Positions 5,873-12,640 are shown, counted from the first letter of the stretch. The stretch: 14,681 nt of DNA from an uncultured Desulfuromonadales bacterium (GCA_945787295.1 CALZHQ010000090.1:1-14681), one strand, 5' to 3'. The notes: generated by a model not told the origin, from the sequence alone. Made by a program: numbers and translations.

Positions 5873-8422
5873 ATGGTCAGCCTGACGATTGACGGTAAGT
5901 CGGTAAGTGTGCCCAAGGAAGCGACGATCCTTGATGCTGCGCGGCAACTGGATATCCATATCCCGACTCTTTGCTGGTTGCAGAAAGTGACGCCGACTGG
6001 CGCCTGCCGGATCTGTGCTGTAGAAATTGAGGGGATTGACCGGACCATGACCGCCTGTAACACCCCGGTCAAAGAGGGGATCAAGGTCACCACCCAGTCG
6101 GAAAACCTGACCAAAATCCGCAAGCAGATCATGGAGCTGATTCTGGTCAATCACCCGCTCGACTGTCCGGTCTGTGATGCTGGTGGCGAATGTGACTTGC
6201 AGAACACCTGTTACGAGCTGGGGGTCAACCGGCAGTCTTTTGAAGCGGAGGATGTCAATCCGGCGACCATCGATCGCTGGCCGTTGATTCAGCAGGTTCC
6301 ATCCCGCTGTGTGATGTGCGAAAAGTGTGTCAAGGTCTGCCACGAAGTGGTCGGCTCCGACTCCCTGTTTCTCAATGACCGGGGTGACAAGGCATTTATC
6401 GACAAGGACCTTGAAAAGTGTATCTTCTGCGGTAACTGTGTCGCGGTCTGCCCGACCGGCACCATGATTTCCAAGCCGTTCAAGTTCAAAGCCCGTCCCT
6501 GGGCGCTGCGCAAAGTGCCGTCAGTCTGTACCTACTGCCCCAGCCAGTGCCAGATCGATATCAATGTTCAGGGCAATGAAGTTTTCCGGATTACTTCGGA
6601 CGATGAGTGCACGACCAATAACGGTAACCTCTGTATCGGTGGTTTCTTCGGTTATGGCTACATCAACAGTAAAGAGCGGTTGACCGAGCCGAAGGTCGGG
6701 ACTGTTCCGGTGACTTGGGACCGTGCCCTGGAAACGGTGGTCACTGAGATCGAACGGATCAAAGAGACGAACGGTGCGGAAGCGATTGCCGGGTTGGCAT
6801 CGCCCCGGTTGACTAACGAAGAGAACTATCTGTTCCAGAAATTGTTTCGTGCTGCTATCGGCAGTAACAATATTGATTCTGAGGCACGTTTTGGCGCAAT
6901 CCGTGCCTTGCGGGCCCTCGATAAGGGCCTCGGCCTGCGTGGAGCCAGTAACCTGCTTTCTGCGATTGGTGATGCTGACGCAGTGTTGGTGATCGGCGCT
7001 GACCCTTCAGCAGAAGCTCCTGCGGTTGATTGGCAGATCCAGGAAGCCACCCGGACCAAAGATGGCAAGCTGGTCATCGCCAACATGCGCGAAGTCCATC
7101 TGACCCAGTACGCGAACAGCCAGCTGACCTATAAGCCGGGCAGTGAAATTGCACTCGTCAATGCCCTCGGCCGGTTGCTGGTCGATCGCGGTCTGATCGA
7201 TGAAGGCTACCTCAACAGCATGGTTGCCAACCTTGACGAGCTGAAAGAGCAACTGGCGGCGGTCAATGTTGATCAGGCTGCTGCGGTAACCGGCCTTGAA
7301 CGGGCCGATCTGGAAGCGGCGGCGGATATTCTCGGCAAGGCCGATAACGTGGTGATCGTTTTCGGTGGCGACATTGCCAAGTCGGAACAGGGAACGGCGA
7401 AATCAGCCGCAATCGCCAACCTGGCGATTCTTAGCGGTGCTTTGCGTAACCAGGGTGGCTTGTTCCCGTTGGATGACAAAGGCAACATGCAGGGTCTGCT
7501 CGATATGGGCGTTTACCCCGAGTCGCTGCCCGGTTACCAGTCCTACGAAGAGAATAAAGAGAAGTTTGCCCGGGCCTGGGGCGCAACCCTTCCTGCAGGC
7601 GGTCTGGATGCCGAAGGTATTCTACAGGGGATCGAAGCCGGGACAATCCGTTTCCTCTACCTGGCAGCGGTCAATCCACAGGCCTTCCCGAACAGTGCGC
7701 GCTGGATGAAGGCGCTGGCGCAGGTTGAAGTGCTGGTGGTCCAGGATATCCTGCCGACCGCAGTGACCAAACTGGCGAAAATTGTCCTTCCTGGGACCTC
7801 TTTTGCGGAGAAGTCAGGCAGTGTCACTTCCCTCGACCAGCGGGTCCGGTCCTTAGAGCAGGCGATCCGTCCGATTGGTGAGGCCCGCGAGGATTGGGCG
7901 ATTTTTGCAGAATTGTACGGCCGTCTGAGTAAAACCCATGTTACCTTCAGCCGGGCCAGCATTCTCACTGAATTGAGCAGTCTGACCTCTCTGTACGGGG
8001 ACGTCTGCTTTACCGGAGAGGATCGTCATCGCCCCTGCCTCAAGCAGCCATACAGCCCGGCTGAAAAGAGCCTGAATTATCAACTGGTCGCTGTGAGCGA
8101 CGAGAGCGACGGTCTGCAGTTGTTAAGTGGCAAATCGATGAGCCATTTCGGCACCACTTCGACCTGGGCGGCTGCACCACTTGAAGTTGAGCCAGAGGGA
8201 CTGATTCAGATGAACGCTGCTGACGCCGAAGCGACCGGCGTGAAAGATGGCGATGCCCTCAAGGTAAGCAGTGCCACCGGTTCGACGGTTGGCAAGGTTA
8301 AGGTGACCAGCAAAGTTCCTCAGGGACTATTGTTTGCTCCTAATAACTTTACTGAGCTGGGCATTGCGCAATTGCTGCCGGATGGCAACAACCGGACTGC
8401 GGTACAGATTGCCAAAGCCTGA
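5873..8422 (+). CDS. sfrA: SfrA-type NuoG/FdhA-like iron-sulfur subunit
   Basis: Electron-carrying partner of SfrB, predicted cytosolic. The chain is 849 residues. It begins with a [2Fe-2S] ferredoxin domain (C34, C45, C48, C62) and the NuoG-type His/Cys [4Fe-4S] motif H94-x3-C98-x2-C101-x5-C107. Two ferredoxin [4Fe-4S] motifs follow (C146/149/152/156 and C183/186/189/193), then the molybdopterin-family [4Fe-4S] motif C219-x2-C222-x3-C226-x27-C254. A long molybdopterin-oxidoreductase fold and its C-terminal dinucleotide-binding domain complete it. At the position where formate dehydrogenases carry catalytic Cys or Sec (N-N-x-D-H-C-A-R-L-C/U-H), this protein reads N-N-I-D-S-E-A-R-F-G341, so it is not a formate dehydrogenase. 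The ATG at 5873 is chosen because GAGGTGA precedes it by 7 nt; an in-frame ATG at 5810 has no SD and would read through the intercistronic hairpin. It follows sfrB by 72 nt and ends at a strong terminator. Whether it binds any molybdopterin is unknown. Confidence 0.8.
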   Translation: MVSLTIDGKSVSVPKEATILDAARQLDIHIPTLCWLQKVTPTGACRICAVEIEGIDRTMTACNTPVKEGIKVTTQSENLTKIRKQIMELILVNHPLDCPVCDAGGECDLQNTCYELGVNRQSFEAEDVNPATIDRWPLIQQVPSRCVMCEKCVKVCHEVVGSDSLFLNDRGDKAFIDKDLEKCIFCGNCVAVCPTGTMISKPFKFKARPWALRKVPSVCTYCPSQCQIDINVQGNEVFRITSDDECTTNNGNLCIGGFFGYGYINSKERLTEPKVGTVPVTWDRALETVVTEIERIKETNGAEAIAGLASPRLTNEENYLFQKLFRAAIGSNNIDSEARFGAIRALRALDKGLGLRGASNLLSAIGDADAVLVIGADPSAEAPAVDWQIQEATRTKDGKLVIANMREVHLTQYANSQLTYKPGSEIALVNALGRLLVDRGLIDEGYLNSMVANLDELKEQLAAVNVDQAAAVTGLERADLEAAADILGKADNVVIVFGGDIAKSEQGTAKSAAIANLAILSGALRNQGGLFPLDDKGNMQGLLDMGVYPESLPGYQSYEENKEKFARAWGATLPAGGLDAEGILQGIEAGTIRFLYLAAVNPQAFPNSARWMKALAQVEVLVVQDILPTAVTKLAKIVLPGTSFAEKSGSVTSLDQRVRSLEQAIRPIGEAREDWAIFAELYGRLSKTHVTFSRASILTELSSLTSLYGDVCFTGEDRHRPCLKQPYSPAEKSLNYQLVAVSDESDGLQLLSGKSMSHFGTTSTWAAAPLEVEPEGLIQMNAADAEATGVKDGDALKVSSATGSTVGKVKVTSKVPQGLLFAPNNFTELGIAQLLPDGNNRTAVQIAKA

Positions 8423-8447
8423 TTTTGCTTACATACCGATGATTATT

Positions 8448-8474
8448 ACGCCCCGGGGATTCTCGGGGCGTTTT
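8448..8474 (+). terminator. Intrinsic terminator after sfrA
   Basis: ACGCCCCG (8448-8455) pairs with CGGGGCGT (8464-8471), a perfect 8-bp GC-rich stem with an 8-nt loop, followed by TTTTCTTTT. It lies 26 nt after the sfrA stop and 30 nt before the cupin gene. Confidence 0.9.
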
Positions 8475-8503
8475 CTTTTGACCGCAAGACGAAAGGGCGA
8501 CAG

Positions 8504-8821
8504 ATGTCTACAGAATTCTGGAATTATCAGGAACAGATCGCTTACAGCCAGGAAAAGGCCAACAAGGTGCAACTCGGTGCGACTGATCTCAGTCGCGCAA
8601 CACTCTGGTGTTTGTTGCCGGGCCAGCACATTCATCCGCATGTCCACGCCGGCGATCATATCTGGATCGTGCTGGAGGGGGAGGGTGAGTTTCTGCAGCA
8701 AGGGCAGGACCCGGTCGCGATTCAGCCGGGCAAGATTCTGCTCGCTCCGGCCGGGGATTCCCACGGGGTGAATAATACCGGCAGCGACGGACTGGTTTTT
8801 CTGAGTGTGTCCGCCGGCTGA
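8504..8821 (+). CDS. Single-domain cupin protein
   Basis: A small metal-binding beta-barrel of unknown substrate. The 105-residue protein contains both cupin motifs in full. Motif 1 is G40-x5-H46-V-H48-x3-H52-x6-G59, and motif 2 is G76-x5-P82-A-G84-x2-H87-x3-N91. The usual Glu of motif 1 is His52, so the metal site would be four histidines (46, 48, 52, 87). The ATG has AAGGG (8493-8497) 6 nt upstream. The gene sits between the sfrA terminator and a bidirectional terminator, so it is probably monocistronic or fed by readthrough; no promoter was convincing in the 30 nt before it. Single-domain cupins may be enzymes, sugar or ligand sensors, or metal-binding accessory proteins, and the sequence does not decide. 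Confidence 0.85.
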   Translation: MSTEFWNYQEQIAYSQEKANKVQLGATDLSRATLWCLLPGQHIHPHVHAGDHIWIVLEGEGEFLQQGQDPVAIQPGKILLAPAGDSHGVNNTGSDGLVFLSVSAG

Positions 8822-8844
8822 GCAGGCAGGATCACGTTGAAACT

Positions 8845-8881
8845 AAAAAGGCCAAACAACTGATTTTCTGTTTGGCCTTTT
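8845..8881. terminator. Bidirectional intrinsic terminator between cupin and arsS
   Basis: AAAAGGCCAAACA (8846-8858) is the exact inverse of TGTTTGGCCTTTT (8869-8881): a perfect 13-bp stem with a 10-nt loop. Runs of A on the left and T on the right allow termination in both directions. It serves the cupin gene (+) and the CMD-like/radical SAM unit (-). Confidence 0.93.
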
Positions 8882-8892
8882 CATTGTCTCTG

Positions 8893-8910
8893 GCAACCTA
8901 ACTAGGTCGC
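8893..8910 (-). promoter_or_regulatory. SECIS-like stem-loop downstream of the in-frame UGA
   Basis: On the arsS mRNA, GCGACCU (8910-8904) pairs with AGGUUGC (8899-8893), seven base pairs with one G-U, around an AGUU loop. The stem begins 12 nt after the UGA. Bacterial SECIS elements that recruit SelB are short hairpins at about this distance, with a GU in the apical loop, as here. The element overlaps the last codons and the TAG stop. Assignment by geometry only; no fold or covariance was computed. Confidence 0.5.
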
Positions 8911-9894
8911 AATTTCGCCGCCTCAGGTGAAGCCGGAACCGGCGGTACAGCCGTAACAGTGCTCGCCAACGGCGATAGGCGCACCTTTTTCCGGGTAGGA
9001 CTCCAGCTCGCTGATATGGGTCGCCTTGCCACCGATAGGTATTCCCGCCGCCAGATTGAAATCACAATCGAACAGATAACCATCCCAGTTGACTGAGAGC
9101 AGGCTGCGGCACATCAAACCGTCGATGGTGCAAGGGTTGAAGCCGGCCGTCAGCATATCCATATAGCTCCGTAGATTCTCCGATTTCTGCAGCCAGTTGA
9201 GAAACCGGCCGAGTGGCATATTGGCAAAGATGAACAACTGATTGAACTCCAGCCCCCACTTGCGGGCCAGGTCGCGTTTAAATTTTTTCTCAGCCTGCTC
9301 CTGCCCGGTCGGCATAAAAGCACCCGATGGGCTGGCGACCAGATCAAGTTGCAGGCCGCTGCCGGGAATGCCATAGCCGGCCTCATTCAGCTGCTTGAGC
9401 ATAGCAACAGAGCTGTCCATCACCCCTGCACCGCGTTGCGCTTCCAGTTGGCCGCTGTTGGTCGCTGGAAAAGAGGCGACCAGCACCACTTTGTGTTGTT
9501 TGAATAGCTCGATTAAACCGCTTTTGGCCTCCTTGCCGAGGGCGGTCAGGTTGGTTCTCAGCATCAGCCGCTCAGTCAGGGGTGCCAGCTGTTCGATCAG
9601 GTAGGGCAGATCGGGAACCAGTTCCGGGGCTCCGCCGGTGATGTCGATGGTCGGATAATGGCAGTTGCGCGCATGGGCAATCACCTGCTCCATGGTTTCG
9701 CGGCACATGAGTTCTTTGCGCTGCGGCCCGGCGGACAGGTGGCAATGGCGACAGCAGAGGTCGCAGAGCAGCCCGGTGTTGATCTGCAGCGTAGTAACTT
9801 TATCGCGCTGTAGCTGTAATTTATGTTGCTCGAGCTGTTCACTGAATGCGCGCAGTCCGGGAATCTCTGTTAAGGAAATGCGTTGTCCTGCCAC
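8902..9894 (-). CDS. arsS: ArsS-type radical SAM enzyme, predicted selenoprotein (UGA at 8923-8925 read as Sec)
   Basis: A radical SAM enzyme of the family named arsenosugar biosynthesis ArsS (rSAM/Cys-rich or rSAM/SeCys). The 4Fe-4S-SAM motif is C44-x3-C48-x2-C51, followed by H-L-S-A-G-P as in the family. A G-G-A-P-E SAM-binding segment lies at 87-91. The C-terminal Cys-rich part has G-L-M-C262-R, D-C277-D-F-N and H-C313-Y-G-C316-T-A-G. The frame meets TGA after residue 323. Relatives end in C-x-G-C-T-A-G-x-G-S-S-C-G-G; the TGA falls precisely at that last Cys, is followed by G-G-E-I-A-T, and reaches TAG at 8904-8902. I therefore annotate a 330-residue selenoprotein with Sec324. The start is GTG (9894-9892), overlapping the stop of the upstream CMD-like gene (TAGTG), so the two are coupled. 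In ArsS the reaction is adenosylation of dimethylarsenic. No arsM lies in the window, so the substrate here is uncertain. The alternative is a protein ending at residue 323 without its last Cys. Confidence 0.85.
8923..8925 (-). other. Predicted selenocysteine codon (UGA) in arsS
   Basis: In-frame TGA at codon 324, aligned with the final Cys of the C-terminal C-x-G-C-T-A-G-x-G-x-x-C motif of the family. Seven codons downstream the frame closes at TAG. The downstream residues Gly-Gly continue family similarity, arguing that translation passes through the TGA. Confidence 0.75.
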
Positions 9895-10226
9895 TAGAGA
9901 GACACCTTTTCTGCCAGTTTGCGCATCTGGATGCCGTGGACCAGGGAGGCGCCGCCACGGATGGCATTGGCGACATGCACTGCTTCGGTCATTTCCGCCA
10001 GGTTTGAGCCTTTTTCAAGGCAGCCGGTGGTGTAGGCTTCGATGCAATAGGGACATTGGACAGCGTGAGCAACCGCCAGGGCAATCAAGGCTTTTTCCCG
10101 TTCGGTCAGCTCCCCTTCGGCAAAGACACTGCTGTAGTAATCGAAGAATTTGTTCGCTAATTCGGGCGCTTCCTTGCCGATGTCAGCGAAGTTTTTCAGG
10201 TCTTGCCGGTCGTAGTAGTCACTCAT
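9894..10226 (-). CDS. AhpD/CMD-family peroxidase-like protein associated with the radical SAM selenoprotein
   Basis: A 110-residue all-helical carboxymuconolactone-decarboxylase/AhpD-like protein of the type repeatedly found next to ArsS-like genes and called arsenosugar biosynthesis-associated peroxidase-like. It carries E-R-E-K-A-L-I-A-L-A-V-A-H-A-V-Q followed by the redox pair C58-P-Y-C61. The proton-relay His of classical AhpD (C-x2-C-x3-H) is replaced by Tyr65. The second of two consecutive ATGs (10226) is preferred, because AGGAGG (10237-10232) lies 5 nt from it but is almost fused to the first (10229). The stop TAG overlaps the GTG of arsS by one base. It probably supports the radical SAM product by thiol or (hydro)peroxide chemistry, but its true activity is not evident. 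Confidence 0.88.
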   Translation of the reverse strand: MSDYYDRQDLKNFADIGKEAPELANKFFDYYSSVFAEGELTEREKALIALAVAHAVQCPYCIEAYTTGCLEKGSNLAEMTEAVHVANAIRGGASLVHGIQMRKLAEKVSL

Positions 10227-10247
10227 CATTTCCTCCTGAAGAATTAA

Positions 10248-10276
10248 AGTATTCAGGATAACAAATATGTTTGCAA
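10248..10276 (-). promoter_or_regulatory. Candidate promoter for the CMD-like/arsS unit
   Basis: On the minus strand TTGCAA (10276-10271) and AATACT (10253-10248) are separated by 17 nt, in the 57-nt gap after mltG. Both hexamers match consensus at four positions. It would allow the pair to be expressed separately from plsY-mltG, although no terminator divides them. Confidence 0.3.
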
Positions 10277-10283
10277 ATGGTAA

Positions 10284-11282
10284 CTAGCGCCGGCGTTTTA
10301 ATTGGTACTTGTAGACCGCCCGGTTGTGCTCTTTGAGGGTTGCGGAAAACTGATGGCTGCCGTCACCGCGGGAAACGAAGTAAAGGTATTGACTCGTTGC
10401 CGGTTCAGCGGCCGCCAGCAGTGCCGCCAGCCCGGGACTGGCGATGGGGCCGGGTGGTAAGCCACGGATGATATAGGTATTGTAGGGCGTCGGGGTCTTC
10501 AGGTGGGTGCGGGTCAGGTTGCCATCAAAATCCTTGAGGCCGTAAATCACTGTCGGATCGGTTTGCAGCTGGATATTGCGCTGCAGGCGATTATGAAAGA
10601 CCGAGGAGATCAGCGGCATCTCTTCAACTTTGCCAGTCTCCTTTTCGATGATTGAGGCCAGGGTCACCAGTTGATGGCGGTTCAGTTTGAGCTGTTTCGC
10701 TTTGCTCAACAGCTTTGCATCCAGCCGCGTATGGAATTGCTCGACCATCATTTTCAGCAGGGCCGCTTCGTCAATCCCGGGGGTAAACAGATAGGTTTCC
10801 GGGAACAGGTAACCTTCGAGGCTCTCCGTTTCCAGCTGCAGCGATTTGATGAATTCCGGATCGTGGGCCAGTTGCTGTAGCTTCTCTGCATTGCCGAAGC
10901 CAAGCTCAGCTATCCGCGCAAAGATCTGTTGCTGGGTATAGCCTTCCGGGATCGTCAGGCTGACCTTTTCGACATCACCCGCAACCAGTCGCTGTAGGAT
11001 CTGCTCAGGGGTGGCCGCCGCAACGAATCGGTAACTGCCGCTCTGGATCTGTCCACTTTGGCCATTCAGGCGGGCGAACAGTTTTAAGGCCAGCGCATTG
11101 CGCAGCACTCCGGCAGTCTGTAAGTCTTCAGCAACCTGTGACAGGCTGGCGCCCGGTCGCAGTTGATAGATAACCTGTTGCGCAGGGGCCAGCGGACTCA
11201 AAAGCTGCTGATAGCCGATGCCCCCGAGAATGGACAGGGATAGCAGGATCAACAGCAATAGGCTGGGGAGCAGTTTGCGCAT
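10284..11282 (-). CDS. mltG: Endolytic murein transglycosylase MltG (YceG-like)
   Basis: An inner-membrane anchored lytic transglycosylase that cuts nascent glycan strands during peptidoglycan synthesis. The 332-residue protein has an N-terminal membrane anchor (about 4-24) and a LysM-like region (about 38-110). The YceG catalytic domain includes L-A-S-I-I-E-K-E-T (catalytic Glu, around residue 213), L-Q-T-D-P-T-V-I-Y-G and T-P-Y-N-T-Y with L-P-P-G-P-I-A-S-P-G. The ATG at 11282 is preferred, with GAGAG 5 nt upstream; a GTG two codons earlier (11288) is possible. The start lies about 9 nt after the plsY stop, so the two are one operon. Confidence 0.94.
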   Translation of the reverse strand: MRKLLPSLLLLILLSLSILGGIGYQQLLSPLAPAQQVIYQLRPGASLSQVAEDLQTAGVLRNALALKLFARLNGQSGQIQSGSYRFVAAATPEQILQRLVAGDVEKVSLTIPEGYTQQQIFARIAELGFGNAEKLQQLAHDPEFIKSLQLETESLEGYLFPETYLFTPGIDEAALLKMMVEQFHTRLDAKLLSKAKQLKLNRHQLVTLASIIEKETGKVEEMPLISSVFHNRLQRNIQLQTDPTVIYGLKDFDGNLTRTHLKTPTPYNTYIIRGLPPGPIASPGLAALLAAAEPATSQYLYFVSRGDGSHQFSATLKEHNRAVYKYQLKRRR

Positions 11283-11291
11283 CGACACTCT

Positions 11292-11879
11292 CTAGAGGGT
11301 GAACTTGTTTTCGCTGCTCGCCAGCAAGCGATCGATATTGGACTTATGCCGCCAGATCACCAGTCCGGCAATGATCAGGGTTATGGCAAATACCGCCAGC
11401 GAACGTTCGAACAACAGGACCAGAAAGGGGACCGCTGCTGCGGTGGAGATCGAGGCGAGGGAAATATAGCGCCATCTCCAGAGGATCAGGGCAAACAGCG
11501 CCAGGGCGCAGAGGATCGATTGCGGCGAGATGACGAGAAAAACCCCAAGGGCGGTTGCCACTCCTTTGCCACCTTTGAAGCCGAGATAGACCGGAAAACA
11601 GTGGCCGATGAATGCCGCCAGCCCGACCAGGGCAAGTTCGCCGCCCTGATACTGAAACAGCTGGATGGCAATCAGCAGCGGAATAATGCCTTTCAGGCAG
11701 TCGCCGATCAGGGTAATAATCCCCAGCTTGCGGCCAGCGGTTCGATACACATTAGTCGCGCCAATATTGCCGCTGCCGAGCTTGCGGATATCTTCACCGC
11801 CAGTCAGTCTGGTCAGGATAATACCGGTCGGAATAGCGCCGATCAAATAGGCGGCCAGCAGCAGGAATAAGAGGGTCAT
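11292..11879 (-). CDS. plsY: Acyl-phosphate:glycerol-3-phosphate acyltransferase PlsY
   Basis: An integral membrane enzyme that transfers an acyl group from acyl-phosphate to glycerol 3-phosphate, the first step of phospholipid synthesis in the PlsX/PlsY pathway. The 195-residue chain has several hydrophobic segments and the three PlsY motifs: S-G-N-I-G-A-T-N (36-43), [10 protein letters not shown] (100-109) and H-K-S-N-I (178-182). The ATG at 11879 has GGAGA 9 nt upstream; a TTG two codons earlier sits too close to it. It leads the plsY-mltG operon. Its start lies only 23 nt beyond the tRNA terminator, leaving no room for a separate promoter downstream of that hairpin. Confidence 0.95.
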   Translation of the reverse strand: MTLLFLLLAAYLIGAIPTGIILTRLTGGEDIRKLGSGNIGATNVYRTAGRKLGIITLIGDCLKGIIPLLIAIQLFQYQGGELALVGLAAFIGHCFPVYLGFKGGKGVATALGVFLVISPQSILCALALFALILWRWRYISLASISTAAAVPFLVLLFERSLAVFAITLIIAGLVIWRHKSNIDRLLASSENKFTL

Positions 11880-11901
11880 TCTCAAAAATCTCCAGGTACA
11901 G

Positions 11902-11928
11902 AAAAAGCGACCACGATGGGCCGCTTTT
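11902..11928 (-). terminator. Intrinsic terminator of tRNA-Pro
   Basis: On the minus strand AAAAGCGGCC (11928-11919) pairs with GGTCGCTTTT (11912-11903), ten base pairs with one G-U, around a 6-nt loop and ending in a run of T. It lies 16 nt past the tRNA 3' end and just before the plsY ribosome binding site. Confidence 0.88.
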
Positions 11929-11944
11929 CAATAAACTCGGAAAA

Positions 11945-12021
<77 letters not shown>

Positions 12022-12050
12022 ACATCATCTTTCCCGAAGTACGGCGAACA

Positions 12051-12079
12051 TTTTTAGCACCATTGATGGCTAAAAGCAA
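12051..12079 (-). promoter_or_regulatory. Promoter of tRNA-Pro containing an inverted repeat
   Basis: On the minus strand TTGCTT (12079-12074) and TAAAAA (12056-12051) are 17 nt apart, placing the start about 20-25 nt before the tRNA 5' end. A 7-bp inverted repeat, TTTTAGC (12052-12058) with GCTAAAA (12069-12075), links the -10 and -35 boxes. Confidence 0.5.
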
Positions 12080-12081
12080 GA

Positions 12082-12311
12082 TTTTTTGCCCCGATCGGCA
12101 GGCAGGGGAAGAGGCTGTAGAAACCTTTGAATCGACTGCTGCGCTGGCTGATTGACCTCGTGATGACCTCTCCCGGGCGGGGGCGTGTGGCGTTCAGAAT
12201 CTGTTATCGTCAAGACCTTTGAACCGAATTTCAACTGGCGGGTTTACAGATCAGAGCGGGCTGTTAACCTTCAATTAGAGACTTGCCTTACTGTTTCAGA
12301 AGGAGGACCCC
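12082..12311 (+). other. Intergenic region between the tRNA promoter and dodecin
   Basis: I see no gene here. It contains a GC-rich block near 12170-12185 and a possible CCCC/GGGG hairpin around 12090-12110 without a T-tract. Dodecin must be expressed from this region, but the best promoter-like pair (TTGAAC near 12220 with TTTACA 18 nt later) is poor. The ribosome binding site AGGAGG is at 12301-12306. Confidence 0.5.
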
Positions 12312-12530
12312 ATGACGTACGGACAGGGCAGGACCTACAAGAAGGTAGAGGTGATCGGCATCTCCGGTCAGGGTATCGAGGATGCGATCCAGCAGGCGGT
12401 CAGCAGGGCTCAACAGTCCCTGGATAAGCTTTCCTGGTTCGAGGTGCAGGAGGTGCGCGGTCATATCGGAGATGATGGCAAAATCAATGAGTATCAGGTG
12501 GTTATCAAGGTATCTTTTGAGTTGAAGTAA
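12312..12530 (+). CDS. Dodecin, small flavin-binding/storage protein
   Basis: A 72-residue protein of the dodecin family, which forms hollow dodecamers binding FMN, riboflavin or CoA in the cytosol. The sequence follows the family layout: strand K-V-E-V-I-G-I-S, helix E-D-A-I-Q-Q-A-V-S-R-A-Q-Q-S-L-D-K-L, then S-W42-F-E-V with the Trp at the flavin-stacking position. The closing strands are E-V-R-G-H-I and Y-Q-V-V-I-K-V-S-F-E-L. The ATG has a strong AGGAGG 5 nt upstream. The gene stands alone, convergent with the MscS-type gene. The ligand cannot be decided from sequence. Confidence 0.93.
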   Translation: MTYGQGRTYKKVEVIGISGQGIEDAIQQAVSRAQQSLDKLSWFEVQEVRGHIGDDGKINEYQVVIKVSFELK

Positions 12531-12586
12531 CAACCGCAGATGGATTGATTAAGCGGGCACAGTTGCGATGAGAGAGCGGCCGGCCC

Positions 12587-12626
12587 CCGGGATGACCAGC
12601 GTCTATGGTCTCGCCAGTCATCCCGG
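12587..12626. repeat. REP-like 10-bp inverted repeat between dodecin and mscS
   Basis: CCGGGATGAC (12587-12596) and GTCATCCCGG (12617-12626) form a perfect 10-bp stem with a 20-nt loop, in the space between two convergent genes. Neither side is followed by a T-tract. GTCATCCCGG-type arms recall repetitive extragenic palindromes, but only one copy is seen in this window. Confidence 0.55.
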
Positions 12627-12640
12627 AAATCACCAGCCTG

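Noticed and set aside
5873..8422. Formate dehydrogenase alpha subunit
   Set aside because: The catalytic Cys/Sec position is Gly341 and the neighbouring His is missing; the partner is an SfrB-type flavoprotein.
8923..8925. Sequencing error or simple truncation at the TGA of arsS
   Set aside because: A single in-frame TGA at the exact position of a conserved Cys, followed by family-like Gly-Gly and a SECIS-like hairpin, is better explained by Sec; truncation is kept only as an alternative.
12185..12427. 80-codon open frame overlapping dodecin in another frame
   Set aside because: Starts without an SD and loses to dodecin, which has AGGAGG and clear family similarity.
12587..12626. Intrinsic terminator for dodecin or mscS
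   Set aside because: The stem is strong but the loop is 20 nt and no T-tract follows on either strand.
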